Part shown: positions 34,761 to 46,104 of the stretch, piece by piece | Position numbering within the stretch: the stretch's first letter is position 1 | Layout: every line of letters begins with the position of its first letter | The notes under the pieces: model-generated | Database searches by the model: none | What the model was told of the DNA's origin: nothing | What the model saw: the letters and a program-made list of their open reading frames with translations, nothing else | Origin: Macrothele yani | Lineage: Eukaryota > Arthropoda > Arachnida > Araneae > Macrothelidae | Reading direction: 5' to 3' | NCBI GenBank assembly: GCA_039090855.1 | Contig: CM077011.1 | Location: forward strand, 18,291,001-18,355,000 | Length of the DNA: 64,000 bases | Translations under genes and position numbers: made by a program

Positions 34761-35402
34761 ATGTTACATGGAAAGAACAGTTTGATTTATGTCTATATTA
34801 ATTATTTCATGTGTTTCCAACTTGATATATACTCATTTAACTAGAAAGTTCTAAGTGCATAAATGCACGTAGTGAATAATACGTGGCTAACGAAAATGAA
34901 TCCATAACTACTACTTACAGTAACAAACTACTGTTCTTCACGTGTTTATACCAGCAATTTTAAGCAGAAGTCAATAGGTTCCTGGTAATATTAACATAAA
35001 GCTAACTACTAATAGTAGAATCAAAAGGACTTACCCCAACTTTGAAAAGTAGGCCTACATCCATTGTCGTCCGGCTTCTTCTGCTAGTGACCGAATATCT
35101 GTGGTAGACAAGACAAATATCACAACGAACGATAAAAACGACCCAATTGAGTAAAACGTGAATTAAACGGTCTAAAACCAAGTATAAAATGGTGAAATTC
35201 GAATGAAATTAGAACTTTAAAATCTATTGAGAAGTAAAACCAACAAAGTTAAATATTGAAAATGACAAAACCACGGAACCTATCTCCATTCTACCCAGGC
35301 TATATTAATTATTCCATGTGTTTTTATGTCTATATTAATTATTCCATGTGTTTCCAACTTGATATATAAACACCCATACTTGATATATAAACACCCATAC
35401 AT

Positions 35403-35429
35403 GTTTCGGCAATATTATGCCTTCATCAG
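35403..35429 (-). ncRNA. Hammerhead-ribozyme-like core
   Basis: On the minus strand CTGATGA is followed by A, a 4-bp stem GGCA/TGCC with loop TAATAT, and GAAAC. These are the two invariant strands of a hammerhead core around stem II. Penelope-like elements are known to carry minimal hammerheads at their terminal repeats, and this one lies in such a repeat. Stems I and III and the cleavage triplet could not be assigned with confidence. Confidence 0.5.
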
Positions 35430-35709
35430 TGGAAGAGTTCACAAATGTCCAGTCCCCCGCAATCAACTCAGATGTACTATGACATGCCTGAATGAAAGAG
35501 AGTATGTTAACTTCATCACATAAGCTATGAACGCCTATACCCTATCGCACATTTCTTGTATAGCGCCATATGTGGAGATTTCGCAGACGTATTCGTCCTG
35601 CTGATCGACCAAGCCAAGCAAGCAGTGTTTATCCGACTTCTGTTTAATCATGCGTCAATTTTCAGAATGAAACACGTATCTCCATGCGTGTTGAATATCG
35701 ATAGGTGAA

Positions 35710-35986
35710 TTACTGTTATAACACTTTCCTTTATATTTTTCAATAATTAGAGCCTCTGAAGTGAGAATTTGTTTATGAGATCAAAGTGATGTTAGAATTT
35801 TGACATTTTCCCAATCGGGTCATTGTGTTCGATGCAATATTGAATAAGTACTGTTTTGGGCCTTTTCTTTTCCCAATCGTATACATGTTTTTTTTAATCG
35901 AGTAATAAGGCGTCTCTTAGTACTACCTTTGTACACAGAATCTTTTTGATTGGGGTTCGTTATTATCGGGATACAATATACGCCCG
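35710..35986 (-). pseudogene. GIY-YIG endonuclease domain of a Penelope-like element
   Basis: Minus-strand frame: GVYCIPIITNPNQ, then VYKGSTKRRLITRLKK, then PDWENVKILTS and SEALIIEKYKGKCYN. The GVY and YKG triplets occupy the positions of GIY and YIG, followed by the conserved Arg-containing helix and the Glu of EALIIEKY. Two in-frame TGA codons (after ILHRTQ and ILTSL) inactivate it. This domain nicks target DNA in Penelope elements and is rare in other animal retroelements, which makes the class call fairly specific. Confidence 0.75.
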
Positions 35987-36157
35987 ATTTATCGAAGATT
36001 GACTTGTTGTCATTATAGGTTAATAAGGCTCCATTATCGGTGTTAGTTTCATTTGCTGGTGATCAAATTCAGCACTACGATGAGATAAGTTTGTTTTGAC
36101 TAGTGCAGTGAAATAAAAGTCAGACGTTTCATATTGAAGCTTCAGTTGTTTGGATTT

Positions 36158-36245
36158 CATAGTCTTGTGTGGTGTAATGATTGGCATACTCGAGCGCAAA
36201 TCGGGAGATGCGGGTTCGATTGCCGTTCCAGGACGATGAAATATT
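36158..36245 (+). mobile_element. SINE2 head fragment
   Basis: TGTGGTGTAATGATTGGCAT and GCGGGTTCGATTGCCGTTCC align with the tRNA-like head at 11855-11930. The conserved tail is missing. Confidence 0.65.
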
Positions 36246-36330
36246 AAAATTTCTTTTGTTATGATAGATGGAAAGAACAGCTTGATTTACGTTTATATTA
36301 ATTATTCCATGTGTTTCCAACTTGATTAAT

Positions 36331-37116
36331 TGAAATCTGCGTCTAGTTCCTCGACCCAACTGCACACATTCAAACTGCGACGATCAGTAACATCTTTAAC
36401 ACGTTTTCATGCTGGGTACTTTAAGTCTAAATGCGTCAAATTATCAGAAACATTCTTTCTGCCACTATCGAGAAATATGGCTTCGAGCTATTGCGTTGTG
36501 GTCTGATTTTGGGGTGGGTTTTACTGATAAATGCCGTATTCTTCACGATTTTTGTAATAATTTTATACAGTGATGTCACATATGGAGTACTTGGAATTTC
36601 TAACTCAGCACATACGCATTTGCCTGTAACTCCCACAATTTTCCACATCAGATGTTTATATAACGTGTACTTTATAATTTAAATCAATATCACTAAAATA
36701 TTGAATGCAATGCTTATATGCAGTTGTATATATTAAGACATTTACATTGATTAAATACAAAAATGCACCTGTTGTGAGATATTAAGGAAATATTCAGAGC
36801 GCTGTTTTTTTTTATAATTTGTGATATATGAGAAAATTTGTAGTTATTTTTTATGTTTAGCATATGCATATTTACAACAATTTTCTCTTGTATTTTTTAC
36901 ATAGTTGTGAAAAATCATGTGCTTTTCATATGTTTCTCCGCGTCTTATTTGCATAGAACATTGACCTTATTTAGTGCTTCATTTATTTTATTTCTTTGAT
37001 GTATTTAAGATCCCTTACCCATGAAAAAAGGAATCGCCGCACACGAATGCGTCAGACTGTTACTAAAGTTTTCCTAAATTTCAGATCAACTCGTATACAA
37101 CTGTTTTTCTACGCAG
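36331..37116. other. AT-rich DNA, no gene recognised
   Basis: The plus-strand frame at 36431-36682 (hydrophobic, two possible membrane stretches) has no recognised motif. The remainder is low-complexity AT. Confidence 0.4.
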
Positions 37117-37274
37117 CAATGGGGTATGACGCTGCACCAACGGCCTTGTTCTTACGTGAAATGAATATTGCCAGGGAGAGCGAGGCTGCATCGTATTCTC
37201 CAAAGCAAAAGGAATTTTGCACACGTTATGGAACGAAAGGTGACCTTATTCGACAGTTTGACATTAACTTTCAG
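37117..37274 (+). CDS. Candidate internal exon, protein unknown
   Basis: A polypyrimidine tract and acceptor (CTGTTTTTCTACGCAG) precede an open segment starting MGYDAAPTALFLREMNIA and ending ...RQFDINFQ at the donor CAG|GTATCAG. Codon usage and composition are distinctly protein-like compared with the surroundings. An earlier acceptor (CTAAATTTCAG at about 37083) would lengthen it by ~33 bp. A further open stretch at 37369-37551 could be another exon. I recognise no family. It may belong to a host gene or an old transposon. Confidence 0.35.
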
Positions 37275-37574
37275 GTATCAGATTTATGACTTTCGTAAAA
37301 GGTCTATTGCAGCCTTTAAGTAATATCTTAGCCATTGCACTTTATCGTGGAAACCAATACGTGAGCTTATGGTCGACGATGAAGGTGACGCTGAGCTCGA
37401 ATCCAGAATGATACGAGGACGGGTCATTTATCGCACGGTCCTATCTACATCCCCGGTCTGGAACCAGCTGTTCCACATCAGGAACTTTGTAAAAATTCAC
37501 ACCTGTAGGAGACTGGTCAGATGCGTAATCACATGTAAAAATGTGGTCTAGAGTTTTGTAAGAGACATGGAAGA

Positions 37575-38427
37575 TAGAAGTTTGCACGGGCAGGGCTGGC
37601 CCGCCAAGTTTAAGTTCGGCCCGCGGGACAGGTAGGGCCTTTTTTTAGTTTACAGAACGAAGCAACGGGCCGAGCTTTTCCCAGACTGTCTCGTCCAAGA
37701 CGACCCATTCTTTTTATCGCAATCGTAAAGAAAAAAGTCGTGCTCCCCGATTTCCTGGAGTGTTTAACCGTTCGTATTCACCCTCTTCATTTGGCTATAC
37801 CTACTTCCATGACATAGCCCAGGACGTAATCACAAAGGCAAATGGAGAGGCACTCCCAGTGCATGTTTTTACCACCCTGTAGGTATTAAGATGGTAAAAC
37901 CATTTTGGGGCTTGTTTACAACAAAAAGATTCCACCCCAAGCTAGTGTGTGTGTGTTGTGGTGTAGAGTGGGGGATGGGGGATGTTTGCAGTGGCGTGAG
38001 GGTGTGTGTGTGTGTGTATTTATATGAGAGTGTGGGACGACATGGATTTCTTCTGCTATCCATATAATCAGTATAGGGATTGACATTTGCAGTGTTACCT
38101 CTTACTAGTTCCGAGAAAGGGAGATTCTAAACGCGCTTAGTCTTCCTTTTTCTCTCTTTTTAAAGATTATATTTTTTGATAATTATCAAAGTTTAGTTAA
38201 TATTTTTAGGCTTACATTCAACTAAATATTTTCAATAATATCTCATTTCATTATTTAATTTTAACATTTTAATAAAATACAACAGAAAGGTAAAATGTTA
38301 TTTAGGGCCGTGCCGGTCCTAAATAAGAACTGCAACTGACGGGCTTGCGACGAGCCGGGCTGGTCCTATAAGTAAGAACTACAATTGACGGGCCGGCCTC
38401 AACAAATTAAGCCCGTGCAGACCTCTG
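37575..38427. mobile_element. hAT-type non-autonomous element, 853 bp
   Basis: The termini TAGAAGTTTGCACGGGC and GCCCGTGCAGACCTCTG form an imperfect inverted repeat with the CAGAGGT..GCACGGGC form common in hAT elements. Imperfect 8-bp duplications ATGGAAGA (37567-37574) and GTGGGAGA (38428-38435) flank it. Subterminal GGCCGGGC-like motifs recur, as in hAT transposase-binding regions. No transposase remains. A TG-rich stretch lies at 37945-38020. Confidence 0.65.
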
Positions 38428-38627
38428 GTGGGAGATGTGCTTTTATCAACGGCACTGACTGTCCTTTTCCTGGATCCTGTGACTAACTAGAAATGGACAT
38501 CCTAGATACTCACGTGGGTCATGTAACCCGATACAAGGACTAAGTTCCTTTCTATCATTCTAAATTTTATACATGTAATACGTTTCGGATAAAAAAAATA
38601 TTTATTTCGCATTGTCTTTCAACTTAT

Positions 38628-38825
38628 TCTTTTGGGGGGTTTAACGACCATCGTGAGCAGCCTCCCCATGTCTCTAATTTAGGGCGAGTGGTTCTAGTGA
38701 AGGGAGAGAGAGAGAGCCAGTCCGTTAATACAAGTACAACATGTATGCCGGACGATTCGAGCCCGAACCCATCTCGAATGTATGAACACAAGCCAGGGCT
38801 TAGGCCACGGCGCCGCCGGGGTGGC
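38628..38825 (-). mobile_element. SINE1, diverged reverse copy
   Basis: GTTTAACGACCATCGTGAGC, GAGAGAGCCAGT and a decayed tRNA-like head (TTCGAGCCCGAACC, GGCGCCGCCGGGG) follow the family order in reverse. Divergence is higher than in the 9136 copy. Confidence 0.75.
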
Positions 38826-38835
38826 TTATTTAATT

Positions 38836-39390
38836 TGTTTTGTGTCGCGGGCGCAGTGGTCTCAGTTCCTGATTCTGATCATTCGTTCGAAATTCATCCG
38901 GATTCGAATCCCGGTGAAGCATGGATGTAGTGTCTATCTTACGTCACTGGCTCTCTAACTTCCCTCGAGCTAATTGCTCTAAATTAGGTAAGAGCGACTG
39001 CTCGCACCTAATTTAGAGCCATTGATTCGAGGTTCACAGCGGTCGCTAAACCATTTACTAAGTTCACAGTGGGAAATGGTTTAACCCTTTAACGACCATG
39101 ACCCAAAAATATTGTATCACTCTAAATACCATAACGCCCGAAACTGTCTTTTGTTTCACTTATTTTGTTTAATGACAACAATATTGACTGAAGGCGACTC
39201 CTGCTGATCCCTCATAGGTCGAGAAAATTTTAAGAACAAGTGAAGATAGGGAATCTGACTCACTCTAGACAGGCGTTTCGGGCGGCTATGGCAGTTTGTA
39301 CGTACGGGCGTTTTGGGCGTTATGGTCGCTAAAGGGTTAACGACCACTGTTGTTTAAACCCTTGTACCATGTTCACAGTGGTCGTTAAAC
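38836..39390 (+). mobile_element. SINE1 copy split by a MITE
   Basis: Head (GCGCAGTGGTCTC, B box GGATTCGAATCC) and body (CTGGCTCTCTAACTTCC, TAAATTAGG) are followed by a tail with extra, duplicated segments. The tail is interrupted by the piggyBac-type MITE at 39085-39336, then continues GACCACTG..GTGGTCGTTAAACCC to about 39390. It lies head-to-head with the SINE1 at 38628-38825. Confidence 0.7.
39085..39336. mobile_element. piggyBac-type MITE, second copy, inverted
   Basis: TTAA at 39081-39084 and 39337-39340 bounds a 252-bp element with CCCTTTAACGACCATGACC at one end and GGTCGCTAAAGGG at the other. Internal sequence is the reverse complement of the copy at 8881-9117 (CAATATTGACTGA, GAATCTGACTCACTC). 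Confidence 0.85.
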
Positions 39391-40629
39391 CCACAAAGCA
39401 GGAAAAAATATTTTGCTTGGGGGTAAAACTACTTTCATTAGCATCTAAATTTATCTATTGTGCATCTCATTTTTGAGGAACAGTTCAAGAACAGCAGAGG
39501 ACAAACTCAAGAAAGACGATTGCGACATCAATGTCTTCCACCCGATCTTGAACACAAATGTAACAATAGGTTACACCAGAGGCTCTCGCCCTGAACAACT
39601 CATCCTCTGAGCAACGCTTGGTTTTTATTTGTCTCCCGGTTGCATGTTGCCACATTTATGTCGTGGTAAGTGAATTTCGATTTGTTGTATATTTTACATG
39701 AAGACAGTAAAAAAAACGCGTTTCTTTGGACTTTATAAAGCTAATTCTTTCAGTCAGTCTTTCTGGAGAGGCTTCTTGGCGTTCAATGATAGACAGACAA
39801 AATATCGCAAGATCGTCCTGTTTCTCTTTTTTACTGCACTTGCATATGCACATAAATACATCAAAAAGGCACAGCTGGAATATATTGATGGATATTTCTG
39901 AGGTTCCCTATAAAAACAATGAACAAAACAATTGGATGCAAATATGACTCACTTCCAGATAGCAGCAGATACTTGCGAAAGATGTGTGCCAGCTGGCATT
40001 TGCTAATGGAAAAGCCGATAAGATAGAAGAGGCGTGTTTTTCGTATCGTGAAGCATATTAGCTGATCATTCACCTTTGTACGGTAATCTCTTCCCCTCCA
40101 ACGAAGAACTGATTACCTAAAGAAAACTTTTATACTCTTGTTCTCTTTTAAATAATATTCCCAATTTCTGGGTTAAACTAACATCGTAATTTTTTTAAAT
40201 GTTTAACCTCCTTGCTGAGTTCAGTTTAAATCTTTAACGACCTGGTAAGAATAAATTTCCTAAACGTTTTATTAAGACTTTATATTCAGTTGAAATTATT
40301 GATATGAGTGCATCGTCACCGTAAAAATAAAGACATTATACTCCAAGTCAACACAACCATATCCTAAGGGAATATGAGAAAACTTTCGAACTGTGATCTC
40401 TCTGTTTTAGAATAACGAGTTTCTGGTTATATCACCTAAACTAAAGACTTATTCGTCGTGAGTTGTTATGTTTACACACTATGTGAGAAAAGTGATTTGA
40501 CACCCCAACACGCAGCGCAATGGTGCGCTCCCCCAGCAAATACGTGATCGATAATTTATAACAAGTTAGTAAAATCATGCAATGCATTGATTATGATACG
40601 CTTTCCAACATACTAGGAATCATTACTCA
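39391..40629. other. AT-rich intergenic DNA
   Basis: Only short overlapping frames near 39656-40073 on both strands, with no recognised motif. No repeats seen. Confidence 0.4.
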
Positions 40630-41385
40630 AGTTATTACTCAAGTTATGAGAATGGCTGTAGAATAAATCTCGCTCCTATGACCTGACCTTTGACCCCATT
40701 TCGATGATATTCAACAGAACTGGTAAAGTCCTCTTTCGGAACAACATGATAAAGTTTTGTCTCAAGCGAAGCATTTTTACGTAAGTTATAATGCATAAGG
40801 GCGATGGAATGGATCCCGCTCCTATGTGCTGACCTATGACCCTATTTCGCCTATTTTTATTAGGGTTCATCCCCAGGTGGTCCCTCTACCACATACTAAA
40901 ATTTCATCGAAATCGAAACATTTTTACCTAAGTCATGACGCATAAGGGCAATGGAATGCACCCCTCTTTTAAGTCTTGACCTTTGACCCCACTTTACCTA
41001 TTTTAAATAGGGTTCGTCCGCTGGTGGTCCCCTACCACATACTAAATTTTCATTGAATTCGAACCATTTTTATGCACGTCCAATGGAATACACCCCGCTC
41101 CTATGTCCTGACCTTTGACCCCACTTCGCCCATTTTCAATAGGGTTTGCGCTCAGGTAGTCCCCTACCACATACTAACGTTTCATCGAAATTGAACCATT
41201 TTTACGCACGTCATGATGCATAACGGCAATGGAATGCATCCCGCTTTTATGTCCTGACCTTTAACCCCATTTGTCCCATTTTCAATAGGGTTCGTCCCCA
41301 GTGGTCCCCTACCACACAGTAACATTTCATCGAAGTTGAACCATTTTTACGCGAATTATCATGCGGACGGACAGAAGGAAAGACC
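40630..41385 (+). repeat. Array D: ~145-bp units with a DR1-like nuclear-receptor motif
   Basis: Five units carry TGACCTTTGACCCCA or a close variant at about 40684, 40830, 40977, 41109 and 41254, spaced 132-147 bp. Each is followed by AATAGGGTTCGTCCCC, a GGTGGTCCCCTACCACATAC block and CATCGAAATCGAACCATTTT. The array closes with a CGGACGGACAGAAGG stretch at 41363, like the end of array A. There is no coding capacity. Confidence 0.85.
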
Positions 41386-41534
41386 TGGATCATATACGCT
41401 TCTTCAACCTACGGTTGGAAAGCGTAAAATACGGCAATAAGAGTACGCCCAGATTCACCGCTGATGAAATGGCTAGCGGGTGAAGGAAGCTCTCTAATTT
41501 TGAAAAGAGTGTTAGAATAATCTGCTCCTTTGGA

Positions 41535-42460
41535 GGTATGAGCGTAGTGAGCATTGGGTCGCTAAATCGACTCTGGCCTTTGTCATCAACAAGTGGAAGA
41601 TGGGACATTAGAGGAATTCAAATCGCCATGGATGACCCACGAAACTGCAACTCAGAGATCGGAGGGTACTGCAGAGGGAGATCCGAAAAAACAGGTCTCG
41701 ACAATAGCGCGCCATAGCACATGAGTTACGGATGGCCACCGAAGTATCATGGCCGAGTATCCGCACACAACTTATCATCGTAAATCCCAATAAAACCACA
41801 TGGCTACGATGGTGTCGACAGCGCAAAAATTGGACATTGGAGCAATCGCAGCAGGTGTTATGAAGCGAAGAATCAAGCTTCGCATTGTTTGAATCGGATA
41901 GATAAGCAGGGGAAAGTCTGTTTCCGGAGGGTACAGAGCTACCCTGTGAAGCATGGACGTGGTGGATTTATGACATGCCGTCGTTTCAGCTGATGCATTG
42001 TGGGTTCACTGGTTGTTATTCATGGTAACATGAACTCTGTGCTTTATAGAGATATCCGGGATAACTCAATGCTCCTAGCGTTGTGGCAGTTGTACGGATA
42101 CATAGATTGTTTCTTCCAGGACGACAATGCGACTTGTCATGTTTCCAGTGCTACAATGGAGTGATATGAAGAAAATTTGGTCTCGCGGACGGAGTGGCCT
42201 GCTGAGTGCCCGGATCTCAATCGCATTGAACAGCTATGGGATAAAATTTATCGACAGGTGAGGTCTAGACCAACACGACCTTCTTGGTGGGCGATGTACT
42301 CAAAGTCACAATGGAGGAACATTCCGCTCTCCACGCTAGTTTACCTCGAAGTGTGGCTGATGTAATCCCTGAAAATGGAGGTCCTGCCCACCACTGATGT
42401 AAATGAAATACTGTTTTTCTATTTACTTAGATTTTCCAAATGAATTTTGTCTACACAGCG
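41535..42460 (+). mobile_element. Tc1-like element remnant (paralogue of 31407-33206)
   Basis: Plus-strand pieces: KLQLRDRRVLQREIRK near 41643, SEESSF near 41860 (first catalytic Asp now Glu), QDDNATCHVSS near 42120, and CPDLNRIEQLWDKIY near 42213 with the Glu kept. The decayed right TIR ends near 42460 (AATTTTGTCTACACAGCG). The left border is unclear because array D ends about 150 bp upstream. Confidence 0.8.
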
Positions 42461-43074
42461 CATTTGGGAAGATCTAAAATCTAGGATATAGTGGAAAGTA
42501 GCAATCACCGATTGGAGAACCCAGTATTTGGCGTACTCTCCTTGTAGCCCAATTCCTACGACTTGAGATCCATAGAATATTCTGGAAAACAACATTCGCG
42601 GTTCTCCGGCGTGATTTTCTGTCAAGCAAAAGCCGATGTCCTACAATTTGCAAGCGGATATCTCACCGAAGGACGACCGAACGCGCGGCTAACTAATTGA
42701 AAATATATCGGATCATGAGTGTGCTCAATATTAAGGACGCCAAGTCCTTACTTCTGCTTTTGCTTTTGAAAGCATTCTTCATACAGAACCCAATGTCACA
42801 TACACAAACGTTTCTTGCAAAGTATTGTAATTTGTAATGTTTTAATGTGGTGTATTAAACAGCTAAAATCTTTTCACAGTGATTGTGATTAGACAGTGTT
42901 ATATTCATTTTTAGAAAATCTAAAATTATCACTTAAGTTTCTAGTACTTAAAAATAAAATTAATCCAAACAACTGCATCACACGACAAAGGTTATCTGCT
43001 TGTGTAGGTATCAACAGGCCGGAATTAGTAATCATGCGAAAAATAACTGATTTCACTTATAAATATCTCTAATA
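42461..43074. other. AT-rich intergenic DNA
   Basis: No feature recognised between two Tc1-like elements. Confidence 0.4.
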
Positions 43075-43076
43075 TA

Positions 43077-44618
43077 CACTGCTGGACAATTGCTAAGGAC
43101 GGATCATAAACGGCTATATAGCGCATAAAAAAGTAAGCGTGGTTGGATGCCAAGTGAAATAAAATAACGTCAGAATGCTAGGACATTACAAGAAAGGCAA
43201 TTTATTGTGCTCTGAAATCCAGAAGGCTTTGGAACGTGTTCAAGGGACAAACAGGCCATTTTGTGCAGAATACCTAAACATGAAAAAAAATCCAATTACC
43301 GTCCACAGGCGCTCCGGCGTAAGATGTCAATAGGGGATATGGCCACCATGGAGGGCGATGCAAGATTCCACACGTCGTGTCATGCTTTGCACAACATTAT
43401 CAAGCAGCTGTTGGAATAATTTATCCCATTCCTCTGTCAGTGCACGGATGAGGGTGTCCTTGTTAATTGGAGGGCATTGGCGAACAGCAAGACTCCTCCC
43501 CAAAGCATCCCACACATTTCCAATGGGATTCAGATCTGTAGAACGTGCTGGCCCTACGAGGCGTTGAATATCCTCGCTCTCAAGACACTCCTGGACAGCG
43601 ACTGTTCGATGACATGTTGCGTTGTTGTCCATTAAAATGAATCTATCACCGACAGCACCACGGAACATGCGAACATGAGGTAGCAGAACATCATTAATGT
43701 ATCGTTGGCCAGTCATAGTCCCAGTTGGAAGCACATAGAGGGACGTACGGCCATTGATCATGATGCCAGCCCATACCATGACACTACATGTCGGATATCG
43801 GTCCCTTTCCTGTATGTTTGCTGGAAAATATGCAGTACCACTATCACGCCAGATCAGTTGTCGTCGACAATCAGACGATAGACTGTATCAACTATCATCT
43901 GAGAAGAGGACAGCAGACAAGTCGTTATCAGTTCAATTGCGATGTGGATGGCACCATTGCAAATGGGCGGTACGGTGACGTCTGGACAATAGGATGCACA
44001 CAACAGGACGGCGGGCGTATAGTCCTCCTTCATGCAAACGTCTGGCGACAGTTTTTCGGGAGATCCGCTTGCCAGTAGCAGCCATAAACTGATTTGCTAC
44101 CTCACTAGCTGTGCTGCGCCGGTGTCTTTTTGTTGATAGCACTAAGTACCAATCTTCTGCAGGTGTCGTACTGCGAACACGACCTTCCCCGTGACGTTTG
44201 CTACACTCTCCATTTGTTTGAAATTATTTCCAAAGCCTTGAAACAACACTGTGGCTGACGTCGAACTCCCTGGCAACATCTGTTATTTTTCGCCCTTCTT
44301 CAATCTTGCCAATAATACGGCTACGCGTAAAATCATCTAGGTGATGTCGGGAAGACATGCTGAAAAATACAAGTTCGTCAATTGATTCTTTCCCTTTCAA
44401 ATTTGTGTTTGAACAACAAAGGTCAATACGCGTCAAATCCTTTATATCTTTTATCAGCGCTATGACGTCACGAACAAATTCGGCAATCCAAAATTTGCGT
44501 ACGCACAACACGTCTTACTGTATCCCGCACTTATGCTAATTTCCACATTTTCCTGCCTTCCACTTTATGGTTGCTATCGTTGCTATTGTCATCCGTCATT
44601 AGCAATTGTCCGGCAATG
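43077..44618 (-). mobile_element. Tc1-like element, full length with ~29-bp TIRs
   Basis: TIRs CACTGCTGGACAATTGCTAA and its near-complement (ending CCGGCAATG) abut TA at 43075-43076 and 44619-44620. Minus-strand transposase runs from the ATG at 44358 (MSSRHHLDDFTRSRIIGKI) to 43327. A TAA follows SRLWK near 44225, and another break lies near 43925. FSDDS keeps the first Asp and ILMDNNATCHRT the second, but the third block reads NPIGNVW with Gly at the catalytic Glu position. A relative of the element at 12531-14070, with different TIRs. Confidence 0.92.
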
Positions 44619-44634
44619 TATTATTTTACTAATA

Positions 44635-46045
44635 CACTGGCGGAATGTTAAAAAAGAGCACCAAGAAGGAATTGGCGGACGATCATGAAATTTACATATG
44701 TTAATGGGGTCGGGTTTACGTAGGTGTGATGTTAATTTCCGGACCAACCGGTGAGTGCTTACGCCACAGCACGGCATTATATGCAAATTATCGTCGGTGG
44801 TATTTAAGGAGTACGGCGAAGTGAATGTAATCAGTCGTCGGCGTACGGACATGTGCGAAGAACCTGAAGAAGCTGCAATGCCTGGACATGGAAGATGTGT
44901 AAGATTTCAGCAGTTATCGGACTTTGAGCGAGGTCGTCTAGTCCGACTCCGCGAGGCCGGGTAGTCGTATCATCGTATTGCGAAGCGAAGTGGACGGGAA
45001 GTATCGGTGGTGGTGGTACGATGGTGGCGTAGATGGTCCGAGGAACATTCCCACACGAGAAGACGTGAAACCGAGAGTCACAGACGGACTGATGAGTGGA
45101 CCGATCGACGCTAAAGAACAGCGGCGTTGTCAAGCAGATCATCCACTGCGATGCAAATCCGAGCTGCCGTTGCACATGAGGTGACTGTGCGAACATTCGC
45201 AACCGTCTACGGGATGCAGGACTACGCACACTTTTGCCTCTGGCATGTGTACCTCTTGCTCGAGCCTACCGTTAGGAACGGCCGCACTGGAGAACGCAAT
45301 GGCGATCTGTCGTGTTCAGCGATGAAAGCAGATTCTGCTATGGGAGCCTCCGATGGCCGTATGCATGTTCGTAGGAGCACAGGGGAGCGTCTCCACCCTT
45401 CTTGCATCCGCCAGCGACACACAGGGCTTACACCTGGTCTCCTGGCGTGGTGAGCGATCAGCTATCACTCCCGTACACAACTAGTGTTTGTACCAGGTAC
45501 GTTAAACAGCACCTCCTACATTAACAACATCATTCAGCCCGTTGTTGTGCCATTTGTAAGGCCGGTCCATCGGGTTGCTTTCCAGCAAGATAACGCACGC
45601 CACACACGGCACGTGCAAGGGAACATGGACTTCAGGGTGTGAGACAACTTCCATGGCCTGCGCGTTCACCGGATTTGTCCCCCATTGAGCACGTGTGAGA
45701 TTTTATGGGACAACGAATTATCCGGTCTCCACGGCCAGCCACGACCATCCCCGATTTACGCGTCCAGGTTTAGGATGCTTGGAACTCAATACCCCAAACT
45801 TACATCCAACATCTGTACGACAGACTCCATGCCAGAATTGCACAGTGTGACGCAGTTCATGGCGGTTCAACCTAGTACTAACCATGTTACATGGAAATGT
45901 TATTTTTCAGTTTATCAGCAAATACAGCTGTATTTTGCCATAATGTTTTGATCACGCTATCCTCTATATTCCGTTATTATGCTGTGTTAATTTCGTTGGT
46001 ATCAGAAGTCTCCTTCGTGATGTTCTTTTTCACTTTCCGCCAGTG
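44635..46045 (+). mobile_element. Tc1-like element, full length, decayed
   Basis: The termini CACTGGCGGAATGTTAAAAA and a near-complement ending TTTCCGCCAGTG abut TA at 44633-44634 and 46046-46047. Plus-strand transposase pieces: MPGHGRCVRFQQLSDFERGR (44878 on), a GREVSVVVVRWWRRW region, and FQQDNARHTRH near 45575 with the second Asp. The last block near 45680 reads SPIEHV and then a stop replaces the usual Trp. Only 16 bp separate it from the element at 43077-44618. Confidence 0.88.
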
Positions 46046-46104
46046 TATAATATCTGGAAAATAAAGATATTATAGCAATGTATCGAAAAATTAAGATATC
46101 ATTT

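Larger units (their letters stand above)
34765..36330 (-). mobile_element. Penelope-like element remnant with direct terminal repeats
   Basis: The ~60-bp repeat GGAAAGAACAG..TTGATTTA..TATATTAATTATTCCATG..TTTCCAACTTGAT occurs at about 34768-34830, 35296-35375 (partly doubled) and 36268-36330, as expected for Penelope-type terminal repeats. Between them the minus strand encodes a decayed GIY-YIG endonuclease (35710-35986) and a hammerhead-like core (35403-35429). The reverse transcriptase is absent, so the copy is 5'-truncated. A SINE2 fragment at 36158-36245 lies within the outer repeats. Confidence 0.7.

Noticed and set aside
37869..38063. His/Thr-rich minus-strand frame
   Set aside because: Translation of a TG-rich low-complexity stretch inside the hAT-type element.
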